Origin: Arbacia lixula
Lineage: Eukaryota; Echinodermata; Echinoidea; Arbacioida; Arbaciidae
Assembly (NCBI GenBank): GCA_963669155.1
Contig: OZ022580.1
Coordinates: 25,131,705 to 25,195,704, forward strand
Length of the DNA stretch: 64,000 nt
Reading direction: 5' to 3'
Position 1 is the stretch's first letter, and each line of letters starts with the position of its first letter. Below the pieces are notes generated by a model. The model was not told the origin of the DNA. It worked only from the letters and a program-made list of their open reading frames with translations, and searched no databases. The translations under genes and the position numbers were made by a program. This document shows positions 1-19,386 of this stretch, one piece after another.

Positions 1-75
1 TATGCACAACATAATCACTTCATGCAATGAGTGTTTAAGTTGCTCACTTTCTCGTTTTTATTCATCCACACACAG

Positions 76-8507
<8,432 letters not shown>

Positions 8508-8674
8508 GCTGACAAGGTGCTTGGCATATATAGCCAGGATGACGGTTTTAGAGGAGGGGTGAGGGTGGGTGTAGGGGTGGACGGAAGGATTTGGACTAGA
8601 TGCAAGCTGCTCCCATATTTTACAATGATAACTTAAAAAGGCGTGCAAGCAAAAGACGACCAGTGGTAGTGTGG

Positions 8675-8714
<40 letters not shown>

Positions 8715-8727
8715 GAGAGAGAGAGAG

Positions 8728-8786
<59 letters not shown>

Positions 8787-9435
8787 GTATAAGCTGATAA
8801 GTGGCGTATATAGGATTTAGGGGTAGGAGAGGGGGAAGGGGGCGGGGGGGGGGGGGATGTATTTCTCATGTAGTAATATTATTATCATGGTTAACCCGTT
8901 GCTCGCGGTAAGATTAACTGGATTCGTGGACCCTGGTCCAGTTAAGGTGTTATAATTTCCCATGGAACTGCACTAACCAAAGGGGTGTGGCTGAATCAAG
9001 CCATATATGGAATTTGAAGATTAAGCAGGAGTTATGCTGCTTTTTACCTGAGTGGAAAGGAGCCAGCCCGCATATAGGCGGGTGATGTAACGAACGGGCT
9101 AATGATCTTTTCATCATTAATTTAAAAGAATTGTTATTACATGTATTGTTTAAAATTAATCTATTCATTCACATATTGTTTTTTTTAATTGTTTCATTGT
9201 TTTGGAGGGATGTCGTACCATTGATAAATAAGCTCTCTTTTGACTGGGTGCGAATAGAGTTTCCCTTATACGTCACAGGGAGGTTTAAATATAATGATAT
9301 ATAATATGCACTGTGTGCATGGGAATGCGAAAACTCTGTGGTGCGTAACTACTACGAGAATTGTGGAATAAAATCTACCAAAATAAAAGTCCAAAAATTA
9401 TATGCTTTCCTGTTGAAAAAAAACCCCCACGAAAT
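8508..9435. other. GHDC 3' flank with simple repeats
   Basis: This is probable 3' UTR and intergenic sequence. A compound (GT)n-(GA)n-(GATA)n-(GA)n tract lies at about 8670-8783, with a G homopolymer near 8841-8855. An AATAAA at about 9368 could be a distal polyadenylation signal, but that is weak evidence alone. Confidence 0.5.
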
Positions 9436-9746
9436 AAGGTTCGAACCTTATTAACATACCTTCGGAAAGCGAACTTTATTCCGTTTTCGGATTAACGAAC
9501 GAACCTTATTTTAATTAATTTAATTAATTTCAATTATTGAACCTTCAGAGAAACGAACCGTATTTCGTGTTCGGATTGACGAACCTTCGAAAAAAGCGAA
9601 CCCTGTTATATTTTCGGATTAACGAACCTTCGGAAAACGTACAAATGCTCGGATAAACGAACCCCTTTTCGTTTTCGGACTAACGAGTATCGGGGCATAG
9701 GCAATTTACGTGTTTCGGAATAAACGAACATTCGGAATATCGAACT
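9436..9746. repeat. AT-rich dispersed short repeat with TTCGGATTAACGAAC motifs
   Basis: Variants of TTTCGGATTAACGAACCTT recur several times with irregular spacing, between stretches such as GAACCTTATTTCG. The sequence is non-coding. It looks like a decayed tandem or transposon-derived repeat; no terminal structure can be fixed. Confidence 0.6.
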
Positions 9747-10923
9747 TAACTATATATATCACTGTCTGTGTGTTAGTTGCTGAAAACATTTTGAATGTTT
9801 TTTTTTTTCTTTTATAGCTGTGAACTGTGAAATATTAACGACACATGGTTGATTTAACAAAGTCTTCCATCGCATATTAACCTTATATAAATATATTTTA
9901 TTTTTTTAATTGTGCCACCATTGTGCCTATTTATGTCTTTTTCAAGCGATAATACCGCACATACATCATTATCAAGTTGACTTACAGTATATATATATGC
10001 TTCCATTAAAGAAAGAGGAAATATGTAGCAACTACTGGGTGAAATTCAGCACTGACGAGGCCTTAAATAGCATACAAATTATACATGCTTTTACTTCTAT
10101 GCAAATTCAATATCAATCTGTTCAAAGTAATTTACCTCTAGATTCAAATGCAGCTCGATCATGTAGGCCAAGTAATAAAACTACGGTCACGAATGCGTAT
10201 ACAATCAATTTAATGTACAGTACATGTAATAGAACGCTTTATCTGCGGTGTGAAATTGTCTATTTGTATATAGCTAGAATGTACAAACAAACCAACGCCC
10301 TTATCTAAGCAAAAGTTAGCTTAGAGCGCAGAAGTTGTGAATTAACGCAATCAACCATTACGAATGACAGCTCAAAAGTATGCAAGTCGAGGAGGACAAA
10401 CGTCCGTCCATCCACAAGGCTCTATTAAATTTTCAAGAATAAACCAGAAATCATAGCCGCCTTATTTAATTTTCATTTACGAGTGACGCTAATAATTAAG
10501 TGACCATGTATAATACTAGCATTTGGAAAATGACAATCAATATTGTACAGAAGAGTTATTGCATGCTTTAGTAAAGACGTATAAAATATCAATTTCATTG
10601 TCAAATATAGATGTAAAATTGTATCTCCTCTTGTAATGCAATTACAGTGTATATGTATATTATGTTATAATGTACCTTAATGTATATCACACATTTTGTT
10701 TAGAACTTATCCCCTTTCATATAAAATACTGATAACAAACCTAATAATTGTCTCAAGATAAAGATGATTAGGCTTAACCATTATAGATGTCATTCATAAT
10801 TTGATATCCTGGCTAAGGTGATATCATTCTCTATAGAGTACCAAAGTGGTGTCGTAATATGAGCATATTCTCAAGACATTTGGTTGTAAACAAACTCACT
10901 CCAGTAGAAGGTTAAGCGGTTCG

Positions 10924-11015
10924 ATATTGTCTATCGGGCTAGTGTCGGGCATTCCCAATTACAGTGCCCGCTGTGATCACCGCTGCGTGCTCTACCCGCA
11001 TTGTTTAGAACCAGT
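10924..11015 (+). repeat. Dispersed repeat, copy 1 (pair with 46167-46262)
   Basis: About 95 bp, starting near ATTGTCTATCGGGCTAGTG and running to CCAGTTGTC, aligns with 46167-46262 at roughly 75-80% by eye. The unit boundaries and class are not known. Confidence 0.6.
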
Positions 11016-11346
11016 TGTCTTCACAAAAATGCTCGAATGTACCGAACATGAGCTCCGGCAAATAATACTTTCTGATGTGGTCCTTATTCACACTCATATC
11101 ACACTTATATCACATCATTATATGCACAGCCTTATCTGTACATCACCTATGACACCACACCTGTGTTGCCAATTTGAAGAGTGGTTAAGCAAGCCATAAG
11201 TTCTAAATCACTTGCACGATTTCGCTCGAACTTTCAATGATCTGCATCTTTTGACAGCAATTAATTTGCATAGTGAACTGCCCTTTTAACTTGTGAACTA
11301 GGTTGCTTGTAGCTTCCTGTGCTTGTGTTGTATTCTATACATTCCG

Positions 11347-11441
11347 GAAGACTTTCTTTTATACCCCAAAAGAAAGAAAAATATATAATAACCCTACCCT
11401 GAAACCCTTGAAAAAAGAGAGTTTGGGATACAAAAGAAAGT
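11347..11441. repeat. Short inverted repeat (possible mini-MITE)
   Basis: GAAGACTTTCTTTTATACCCC on the left is matched by the inverted GGGATACAAAAGAAAGTCTTC on the right, with about 50 bp between the arms. Confidence 0.6.
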
Positions 11442-12611
11442 CTTCTCTATATTGCTTGATTTGATATCGCAGAGAGATGATCCGAACGAGTATATTTCTA
11501 CCTCTTGATTGCCAATGTAATTATATATGATTTATCAATGCACTTCCAATTTTTTAACACTGTTTGTATTTGTATATAATGCTATGTTTGTAATCATTCA
11601 CACTATAAATTATATGAATTGTATTATCACACATTACGAGACTTATAGTTCAAGGATGTAATATGCCAATAAATAACATCTCCCAAAGTCAAAGTCTTTG
11701 TCAAGAATCTTTATTCAAAGTCTTCTGAGTACATCATTCACCTTGCATACAAATCATGATCATACAAATGTTTTAACATTGGAGAACAAAGAGGTACAAT
11801 ATCGTTCATAACATTGTACACCAAAAAAAAAATATATTACAGTAATAAGTTACATCGTAACACATCTCTTTTGCACTTTTCAAACATCTTTAATATCAAA
11901 TAATATTCAGGCAAATTTGATGAATGTGTCATCTTCTGGGGAAAATATTGACTGGTACAGTAAAAAATCAATATTGCATCATGCATGCACATTTGACGAA
12001 TGGGTCATCTTTCAGGGAAACTATTGACTGGTACAATATCAATATTGCATCGTGTATGCAATCTGACTGTTAAAGAAACATTCTGTCACATGATTGAAGG
12101 ACATAAAGATGAGTCATGATCTTGGGATTGAGTGTAACTCATAGCCCCCCCCCCCCCACCCCTCCCCAGCATAAAAAAGAAAAAACTTGTTTCAATGAGA
12201 GAAAAATCAAGAGAAATTAGATTAAAATAACTAAGTCAGATGCACGTTATGATTTGAAAAATAAAATATTATCGAACAATTTACTGGTACTACAAAATTT
12301 CCAAATTGCTTTTAAAAGTAGCATGTTGGAAAATATTATCCTTAGTTTTCTTGGATTGTACACTCTAAAATTTTTTCTAGTATTTTGACTAGAATTCTAT
12401 CCATTTTGATACAGGTTTGACTGGAAACTAGTCCATTATCATGATTGTTTTGACTAGGGTGAAGTTAATCAAATGTTGGTGCTGCCCACATGCAGGGTCA
12501 TGAAGAAAGCCTCTAGAATATCCACTTGTTGTGCTTTATTTAAAACCAAACATACATGAGCATAGGTATATGCATCATGCATTGATCGATCAGATGAAGG
12601 GTTGTGCCCGA

Positions 12612-12925
12612 TGGATTGGGGGGGGGGGGGGGGGGAGGGGGGGATGTTCTGGATAAGGCCCCCAACTATCCAGAATTTACATTTTTTTTAAACTATTTTT
12701 CCTCTCCAAAGTGAATTGCTTTTTTTTTTTTTGGGGGGGGGGGGGGGGTGTTCTGGATAGGGCCCCCAAATATCCAGAATTTACATTTTTTTAAAAACTA
12801 TTTTCCCTCTGCAAAGTGAATTGCTTTTTTTTTGGGGGGGGGGGGAGAAGTTCTGGATAAGGTCCGCAAATATCCAGAATTTACATTTTTTTTTTTTTTT
12901 CCTCTCCAAAATGAATTGTTGTATT
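12612..12925. repeat. Three-copy tandem repeat with G and T homopolymers, ~100-bp period
   Basis: TTCTGGATA recurs at about 12648, 12751 and 12851. Each copy has a preceding G-run and T-run and the following tract CCAGAATTTACATTTTTT. The copies are well conserved by eye. Confidence 0.85.
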
Positions 12926-13759
12926 TAGCAATGTTCTTTCCTAATCAAATAGATCTGATGGCTGGTGCCCTGCAGAAGCATAATGGGCCATGGCCTTAAA
13001 GTGCTTCATGATCATTTGGAGTACTTTGTGTTCTTTGAATTAATGGGTATTTTTAACCAAATGTGGCAGGAAAAATTAATGAAATGAGATGAACTGAAGT
13101 TGCCCATTGACGGCAGTGCCCATCAGGAGGGCCTAGATGGGATAAGGCCGGTAGTATCCAGAATGATTTCTTTAAAAATTAAAAATCATTTTGTGATATT
13201 AATCTCATGGAAGTATTTCTAAATGTCAAGTTCTTTTCTATATATATATATATGTCACAGGTTGATCAAGACTTTCGGATAGTGTTTGAAAGATCAGCAG
13301 ATGAAAAGTGGGCGAAGATGTCATAAAAAGTTCAGGCTTATGCAGACAAGCAAGTGCAGTGGAAGGTGATCCTCAAAGTTGATGAACCACATTCAGGTAC
13401 ATGCATCAACATTCGTTTTGTCCCTCAACATGAAAAGTCACCGAGGCATCATACATGAATTTTCAGGTTGTCCAACTCACAGTCTATTCAGTCTATTCAG
13501 TCTATTTAGCTTTTTCAGTCTTTTTCAGCTTTTTTTCAGCTTTTTCAGCTTTTTCAGTCTATTCAGTCTATTCAGCTTTTTACCCATGATTGTATGAAAA
13601 TCTCTGATGTGATTGTAATGAATTGATTTTAGGGAAGTTGGCTAGAAATGTGACAAACTAAAATCTCTCTTCGCCTTCCGGTGGAGCATATCACTGTGAG
13701 GCGAGAGTCTATCAGCAGATTTCTGCTGATAGAACAAGGAGACGAAGAAACGTGACCAT
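12926..13759. other. Intergenic spacer with a ~10-bp tandem repeat
   Basis: AGTCTATTC and AGCTTTTTC units repeat at about 13480-13578. No gene is supported here. The segment ends where P-element-like coding similarity begins. Confidence 0.5.
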
Positions 13760-14385
13760 AAAGAAAGAAGTGGTATTCGAACAGAAGACAGGCAGCTACG
13801 TTGGGTTCATTGGGACTTTCTTCCTGTAAACGGCGCCAGCCTCGCTAAAGAAGCCCGAGTCTTCATGGCAGTGGGATTGACCCGCAATTGGAAATTCCTA
13901 GTAGAATACTTTCTGGTTGATCATCGGGGGCTTTCTTCCTGTAAACAGCGCCAGCCTCGCTAAAGAAGCCCTAGTCTTCATGGCAGTGGGATTGACCCGC
14001 AATTGGAAATTCCCAGTAGCATACTTTCTAGTAGCATACTTTCTAGTTGATCATCTTCTGGAAATTCCCAGTAGCATACTTTCTAGTTGATCATCTCACT
14101 GGAACCGTTCAAGCAGAGATCATCAAACAGCTGATATGCTCTCTTACTGAAGCAGGATTGATAGTGCATGGTGTTGTCTGTGATGGTTCTTGTGTATGCA
14201 AATCAGGCAACAGCATCGTCATTGGGATGTTCCATCTCTCCAGATTCATTGACACCATACTTCAGTCACCCTACACATCCTGAGGAAAAGGTGTACTTTG
14301 TGTTGGATGCGTGTCACCTTGTGAAGGTCGTCAGGAACTGCTTGGCAATGTTGGGAACCATCTACCATGACGATGAACCAAAGAG
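13760..14385 (+). pseudogene. P-element/THAP9-like transposase fragment
   Basis: Translated pieces match the RNase-H-like core of P-element/THAP9 transposases. They read, in order, AKEALVFMAVGL, NWKFPVAYFLVDHLTGTVQA, a CDG motif, then HPTHPEEKVYFVLDACHLVK. The fragment is broken: the AKEA...NWKF part is tandemly duplicated with a 115-bp period (starts near 13816 and 13931), the YFL part carries 15-bp and ~46-bp duplications, and a frameshift lies near 14190-14215. There is no THAP domain in the fragment. It runs in frame into the adjacent Tc1-like sequence. Confidence 0.75.
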
Positions 14386-14575
14386 TATTGCATCTCGGCC
14401 AAGACCAGCCGGACAAAGTAGACTACACCCACTCAAAGATCTCATCGACACAGCATATGAGAATGACAAAGAGCTAAGCGCTGCAAAACTACAGAAGATA
14501 TTGATAGAGCTCTACGGGATGGATATCTCAGTATCGACAATCAAGGCTTTCTGGCGCCGACTTGGATGGGTCTAG
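14386..14575 (+). pseudogene. Tc1-like transposase N-terminal fragment, unit 1
   Basis: Resembles the second helix-turn-helix of Tc1/mariner transposases: SRPRPAGQS, a KLQKILIELYGM helix and TIKAFWRRLGW. It is in frame with the upstream P-element-like fragment, forming one 135-codon frame at 14168-14575. The frame ends at a TAG shared with the other units. Confidence 0.75.
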
Positions 14576-15500
14576 ACCAATTTGACAAAATGATAACAGG
14601 TGAACCAGGGGTCCATGGCTGGAGTGGGGTTGTGGTGAAAGGCCAAGCTGTTGATAAACATCACATTGTCCACCATCATGAGGAGAGTGATACACAGATC
14701 TGGCTTCATGTATTTGATACTCATTGTAACAACATTATGATTTATTCAATTGATGGAAACATTGGGATGATTGGTCTAACCTTAGACTTTGGTAACAAAA
14801 CAGTTGTTATTCAGTACAGAGCTAAGGCTTGTGATGACAAACATCTGGACCTGAGTGTTTTTCAATCAGCTTGCCTGAAAGATGCTGACCTTGGGCATTT
14901 TCTACAAAGAAATATTGATGTTAGAAAGTGTCTCTAGGTGTTATACATTTGCTCAGGCTGTGATTTTGTCTCTTTCTTTGTTCACAAAGGAAAGGGTTTG
15001 TTCTTTAAGACGTTCTTCCAACATGCTACTTTATAACTGGATAAGAATCCCCAGCAAGTCCAGGTCATCTTTCCCAAACGAATCTCAACATTGATGCAGA
15101 ACATGGTCTCTTGGCATTTTACCGTCTTATCATGTGTGTGTACTACGTGGCATACCGAACATGTTTACATGACTATGTGTCCCTGTAGAACTCTTTCACA
15201 GTATCATTGCTGATACTGTGTTGAAACATCATTCCAAGGCATTAGATATTGTTCGCAGAGCCTCTAGGAAAGTAGGTGATGAAGGTGAACTTTTACCCTC
15301 GGATGAAGCCTTGCGTCTTCATTGGTTAAGATCTTGCTGGGTAAGCACTGTTTGGAATAGTGTTAAACTACTTAAATTTGTTTATCCTGATATTACCAAA
15401 CATGGCTTCAAAGTTTCCAGTGTTGGGGGAGCAACGACTGTGGGTGTGGAATGGGATTCTTTGGAAAACATGCGTAAAACGAAAGAAAATGTTTTGTACT
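14566..15500 (+). pseudogene. PIN/XPG-like and CXC-linker protein fragment, unit 1
   Basis: Starts at an ATG that overlaps the Tc1 fragment's stop. Signature blocks are HHEESDTQIWLHVFD, IYSIDGNIGMIGL, and after an in-frame TAG at about 14935, a CSGCDFV block lying before KGKG. These resemble the acidic blocks of FEN1/XPG-type PIN nucleases by pattern only. A one-base deletion in the C-run near 15180 shifts the frame into KHHSKALDIVRRAS and the WVSTVWNSVK linker. The function of the family is not established. Confidence 0.6.
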
Positions 15501-16015
15501 GAACCAGAGGTTGTTCATGTGCAAAAAGTAAATGTCTCACTCGCCAGTGCAAATGCAGGAACAGCAGCAACTTCTGTGGCCCAGGCTGTAAGTGCACAAA
15601 TTGGGAGAATACAGAAGCTAATGCTGCTGCTATCGGTAGTACCTAGACTAGTAATACCTAGACTAGTAATCAATAACTTAGAAGATGTTGTCTTCAGTGA
15701 TGAAACGTCAATCCAACTCTTTCGAAACGGGAGAGTAACTTTCAGAAAAGTCGGTGAGCCGAGGGAGTGCTTCAATCGCCCAAAACATCCTGGAAAAGTT
15801 TATGTGTGGGGAGCCATATCTCATTATGGTGCCTCAGACTTCTTGGTCTTTACCAGGATCAAGAAAGCAACCTTCTATTGCGAGGCCATTCTAGAGGGAA
15901 CATGGAAGCTTTTCCTGCAACCCGTCTTCCCTACTGGACATAGATTCATGCAGGACAACGACCCAAGCACACGTCAAAGGCAGCCCAGGAGTGAATGAAG
16001 TACGGAAGAGTCGAA
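15501..16015 (+). pseudogene. CXC motif remnant and Tc1-like DDE fragment, unit 1
   Basis: The CXC part (C-S-C-A-K-S-K-C and C-K-C-R pattern) is shifted relative to the upstream frame. The Tc1 DDE part reads VVFSDETSIQL, PKHPGKVYVWGAIS and FMQDNDPS, supplying the first two catalytic Asp positions. A small ~12-bp duplication (CCTAGACTAGTAAT) is present near 15640-15670. The C-terminal Glu region is absent because the next unit follows. Confidence 0.7.
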
Positions 16016-17640
16016 GGGTATTGCACCTCGGACAAGACCAGCCGGACAAAGCAGACTACACCCACTCAAAGATCTCATCGACACAGCATATGAGAATGAC
16101 AACAAGCTAAGCGCTGCAAAACTACAGAAGATATTGATAGAGCTCTACGGGATGAATATCTCAGTACTGTATCGACAATTAAGGCTTTCTAGCGCCGACT
16201 TGGATGGGTCTAGACCGATTTGACAAAATGATAACAGGTGAACCAGGGGAGCATGGTTGGAGTGGGGTTTTGGTGAAAGGCCAAGCTGTTGATAAACATC
16301 ACCTTGTCCTTCATCATGAGGAGAGTGACACACAGATATGGCTTCATGTATTGGATACTCATTGTAACAACATTATGATTTATTCAATGGATCAAAACAT
16401 TGGGATGATTGGTCTTCCCTTAGACTTTGGTAACAAAACAGTTGTTATTCAGTACAGAGCCAAGGCTTGTGATGACAAACATCTGGACCTGAGTGTTTTT
16501 CAATCAGCTTGCCTGAAAGATGCCGACCTTGGGCATTTTCTACAAAGAAATATTGATGTTAGAAAGTGTCTCTAGGTTTTATACATTTGCTCAGGCTGTG
16601 ATTTTGTCTCTTTCTTTGTTCACAAAGGAAAGGGTTTGTTCTTTAAGACGTTCTTCTAACATGCTACTTTTATAACTGGTGAAGAATCCCCAGCAAGTCT
16701 AGGTCATCTTTCCCAAACAAATCTCTACATTGATGCTGAACATAATCTCTTAGCATTTTACAGCCTTATCATGTGTGTGTACTACGTGGCATACCCAGCC
16801 TGTATACATGACTATGTGTCCCCTGTAGAACTCTTTCACAGTATCATTGCTGATACTGTGTTGAAACATCATTCCAAGGCATTAGATATTATTCACAGGG
16901 CCTCTTGGAAAGTAGGTTATGAAGATGAACTTTTACCCTCTGATGAAGCCTTGCGTCTTCATTGGTTAAGATCTTGCTGGGTACGCACTGTTTGGAATAG
17001 TGTTAAACTACCTAAATATCTTTATACTGATATTACCAAATATGGCTTCAAAGTTTCCAGTGTTGGGGGAGAAATGACAGTGGGCGTGGAATGGGATTCT
17101 TTGGAAAACATGCGAAAAATGAAAGAAAATGTTTTGTACTTAACCAGAGGTTGCTCATGTGCAAAAAGTAAATGTCTCATTCGCCAGTGCAAATGCAGGA
17201 AAAGCAGCAACTTCTGTGGCCCAGGCTGTAAGTGCAGAAATTGTGAGAATACAGAAGCTAATGCTGTTGCTATCCATTGTACCTAGACTAGTAATCAACA
17301 ACTTCAAAGATGTTGTCTTCAGTGATGACACATCGATCAAACTCTTTCAAAACGCGAGAGTAACTTTCAGAAAAGTTGGTGAGCCGAGGGAGTACTTCAA
17401 TCACCCAAAACATCCTGGAAAAATTCATGTGTGGGGAGCCATATCACGTCATGGTGCCTCAGACTTCTTGGTCTTTACCAGGATCAAGAAAGCAACCTTC
17501 TATTGCGAGGCCATTCTAAAGGGAACGTTGAAGCCTTTTCTTGCAACCCGTCTACCCTACCGGACATAGATTCACGCAGGACAACGACCCCAAGCACACG
17601 TCAAAGGCAGCCCAGGAGTGTATGAAGTATGGGAGAGACG
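16016..17640 (+). pseudogene. Composite unit 2 (Tc1 N-part, PIN/CXC, Tc1 DDE part)
   Basis: The PIN segment is at 16204-16575. The linker plus CXC at 16771-17286 shows an intact tesmin/TSO1-like CXC pair: CSCAKSKC and CKCRKSSNFCGPGCKCRNC. The Tc1 DDE part at 17290-17569 has VVFSDDTSIKL. The Tc1 N-part has a short insertion (TCAGTACTGTATCGACAATT). This is the best-preserved CXC copy of the array. Confidence 0.75.
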
Positions 17641-19386
17641 AAGAGTATTGCATCTCGGCCAAGACCAGCCAGACAAAGCAGACTAGAGCCACTCAAAGAT
17701 CTCATCGACACAGCGTATGAGAATGATAACGAGCTAAGCGCTGCAAAACTACAGAAGATATTGATAACGCTCTACGGGATGAATATCTCAGTATTGACAA
17801 TCAAGGCTTTCTGGCGCCGACTTGGATGGGTCTAGACCGATTTGACAAAATGATAACAGGTGAACCAGGGGAGCATGGCTGGAGTGGGGTTTTGGTGAAA
17901 GGCCAAGCTGTTGATAAACATCACATTGTCCATCATCATGAGGAGAGCGACACACAGATCTGGCTTCATGGATTTGATACTCATTGTAACAACATTATGA
18001 TTTACTCAATTGATCGAGACATTGGGATGATTGGTCTTCCCTTAGACTTTGGTAACAAAACAGTTGTTATTCAGTACAGAGCCAAGGCTTGTGATGACAA
18101 ACATCTGGACCTGAGTGTTTTTCAATCAGCTTGCTTGAAAGATGCCGACCTTGGGCATTTTCTACAAAGAAATATTGATGTTAGAAAGTGTCTCTAGGTT
18201 TTATACATTTGCTCAGGCTGTGATTTTGTTTCTTTCTTTGTTCCCAAAGGAAATGGTTTGTTCTTCAAGACGTTCTTCCAACATGCTACTTTTAAAACTG
18301 GTGAAGAATCCCCAGCAAGTCCAGGTTATCTTTCCCAAACGAATCTCGACATTGATGCAGAACATGGTTTCTTGGCATTTTCCCGCCTTATCATGTGTGT
18401 GTGTACTACGTGCCATACCCAGCCTGTTTACATGACTATGTGCCCCTGTAAAACTCTTCCACAGTATCATTGCTGATACTGTGTTGAAACATCATTCCAA
18501 GGCATTAGATATTGTTCGCAGAGCCTCTTGGAAAGTAGGTTATGAAGACGTACTTTTACCCTCTGATGAAGCCTTGCGTCTTCATTGGTTAAGATCTTGC
18601 TGGGTAAGCACTGTTTGGAATAGTGTTAAACTACCTAAATTTGTTTATCCTGATATTACCAAATATGGCTTCAAAGTTTCCAGTGTTGGGGGAGAAACGA
18701 CAGTGGGTGTGGAATGGGATTCTTTGGAAAACATGCGTAAAACAAAAGAAAATGTTTCGTACTTAACCAGAGGTTGTTATTGTGCAAAAAGTAAATGCCT
18801 AACTCGCCAGCGCAAATGTAGGAATCGCAGCAACTTCTGTTTTGAACTTAAACAGAGGTTGTTCATGTGCAAAAAGTAAATGTCTCATTCGCCAGTGCAA
18901 ATGTAGGAATAGCAGCAACTTCTGTGGCCAGGCTGTAAGTGCAGAAATTGTGAGAATACAGAAGCTAATGCTGCTGCTATCGATAGTACCTAGACTCGTT
19001 ATCAACAACTTCGAAGATGTTGTCTTCAGTGATAAAACATCAATCCAACTCTTTTGAAACGGGAGAGTAACTTTCAGAAAAGTCGGTGAGCCGAGGGAGT
19101 ACTTCAATCGCCCAAAACATCCTGGAAAAGTTTATGTGTGGGGAGCCATATCACGTCGCAGTGCCTCAGACTTCTTGGTCTTTACCGTGATCGAGAAGGC
19201 AATCTTCTATTGCGAGGCCATTCTAGAGGGAACATGGAAGCTTTTCCTGCAACCCGTCTACCCTACCGGACATAGATTCATGCAGGACAACGACCTGTCT
19301 ACCCTACCGGACATAGATTCATGCAGGACAACGACCCCAAGCACACGTCAAAGGTAGCCCAGGAGTGTATGAAGTACGGGAGAGAC
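17641..19386 (+). pseudogene. Composite unit 3, with internal duplications
   Basis: The PIN segment is at 17826-18197 and the linker/CXC from 18481. Half of the CXC motif is tandemly duplicated (about 18768-18930). The Tc1 DDE part has an early stop after TSIQLF and a ~43-bp duplication around 19258-19340 covering the QDND region. These two duplications explain why this unit is about 120 bp longer than the others. Confidence 0.75.

Larger units (their letters stand above)
9747..12611. other. AT-rich intergenic region without a supported gene
   Basis: No protein family is recognised. Items seen: part of a dispersed repeat at 10924-11015, a 95-bp hairpin-like inverted repeat at 11347-11441, and C/A homopolymers around 12147-12180. 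The 132-codon frame at 9910 and the 90-codon frame at 10927 have no family resemblance. Confidence 0.5.
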
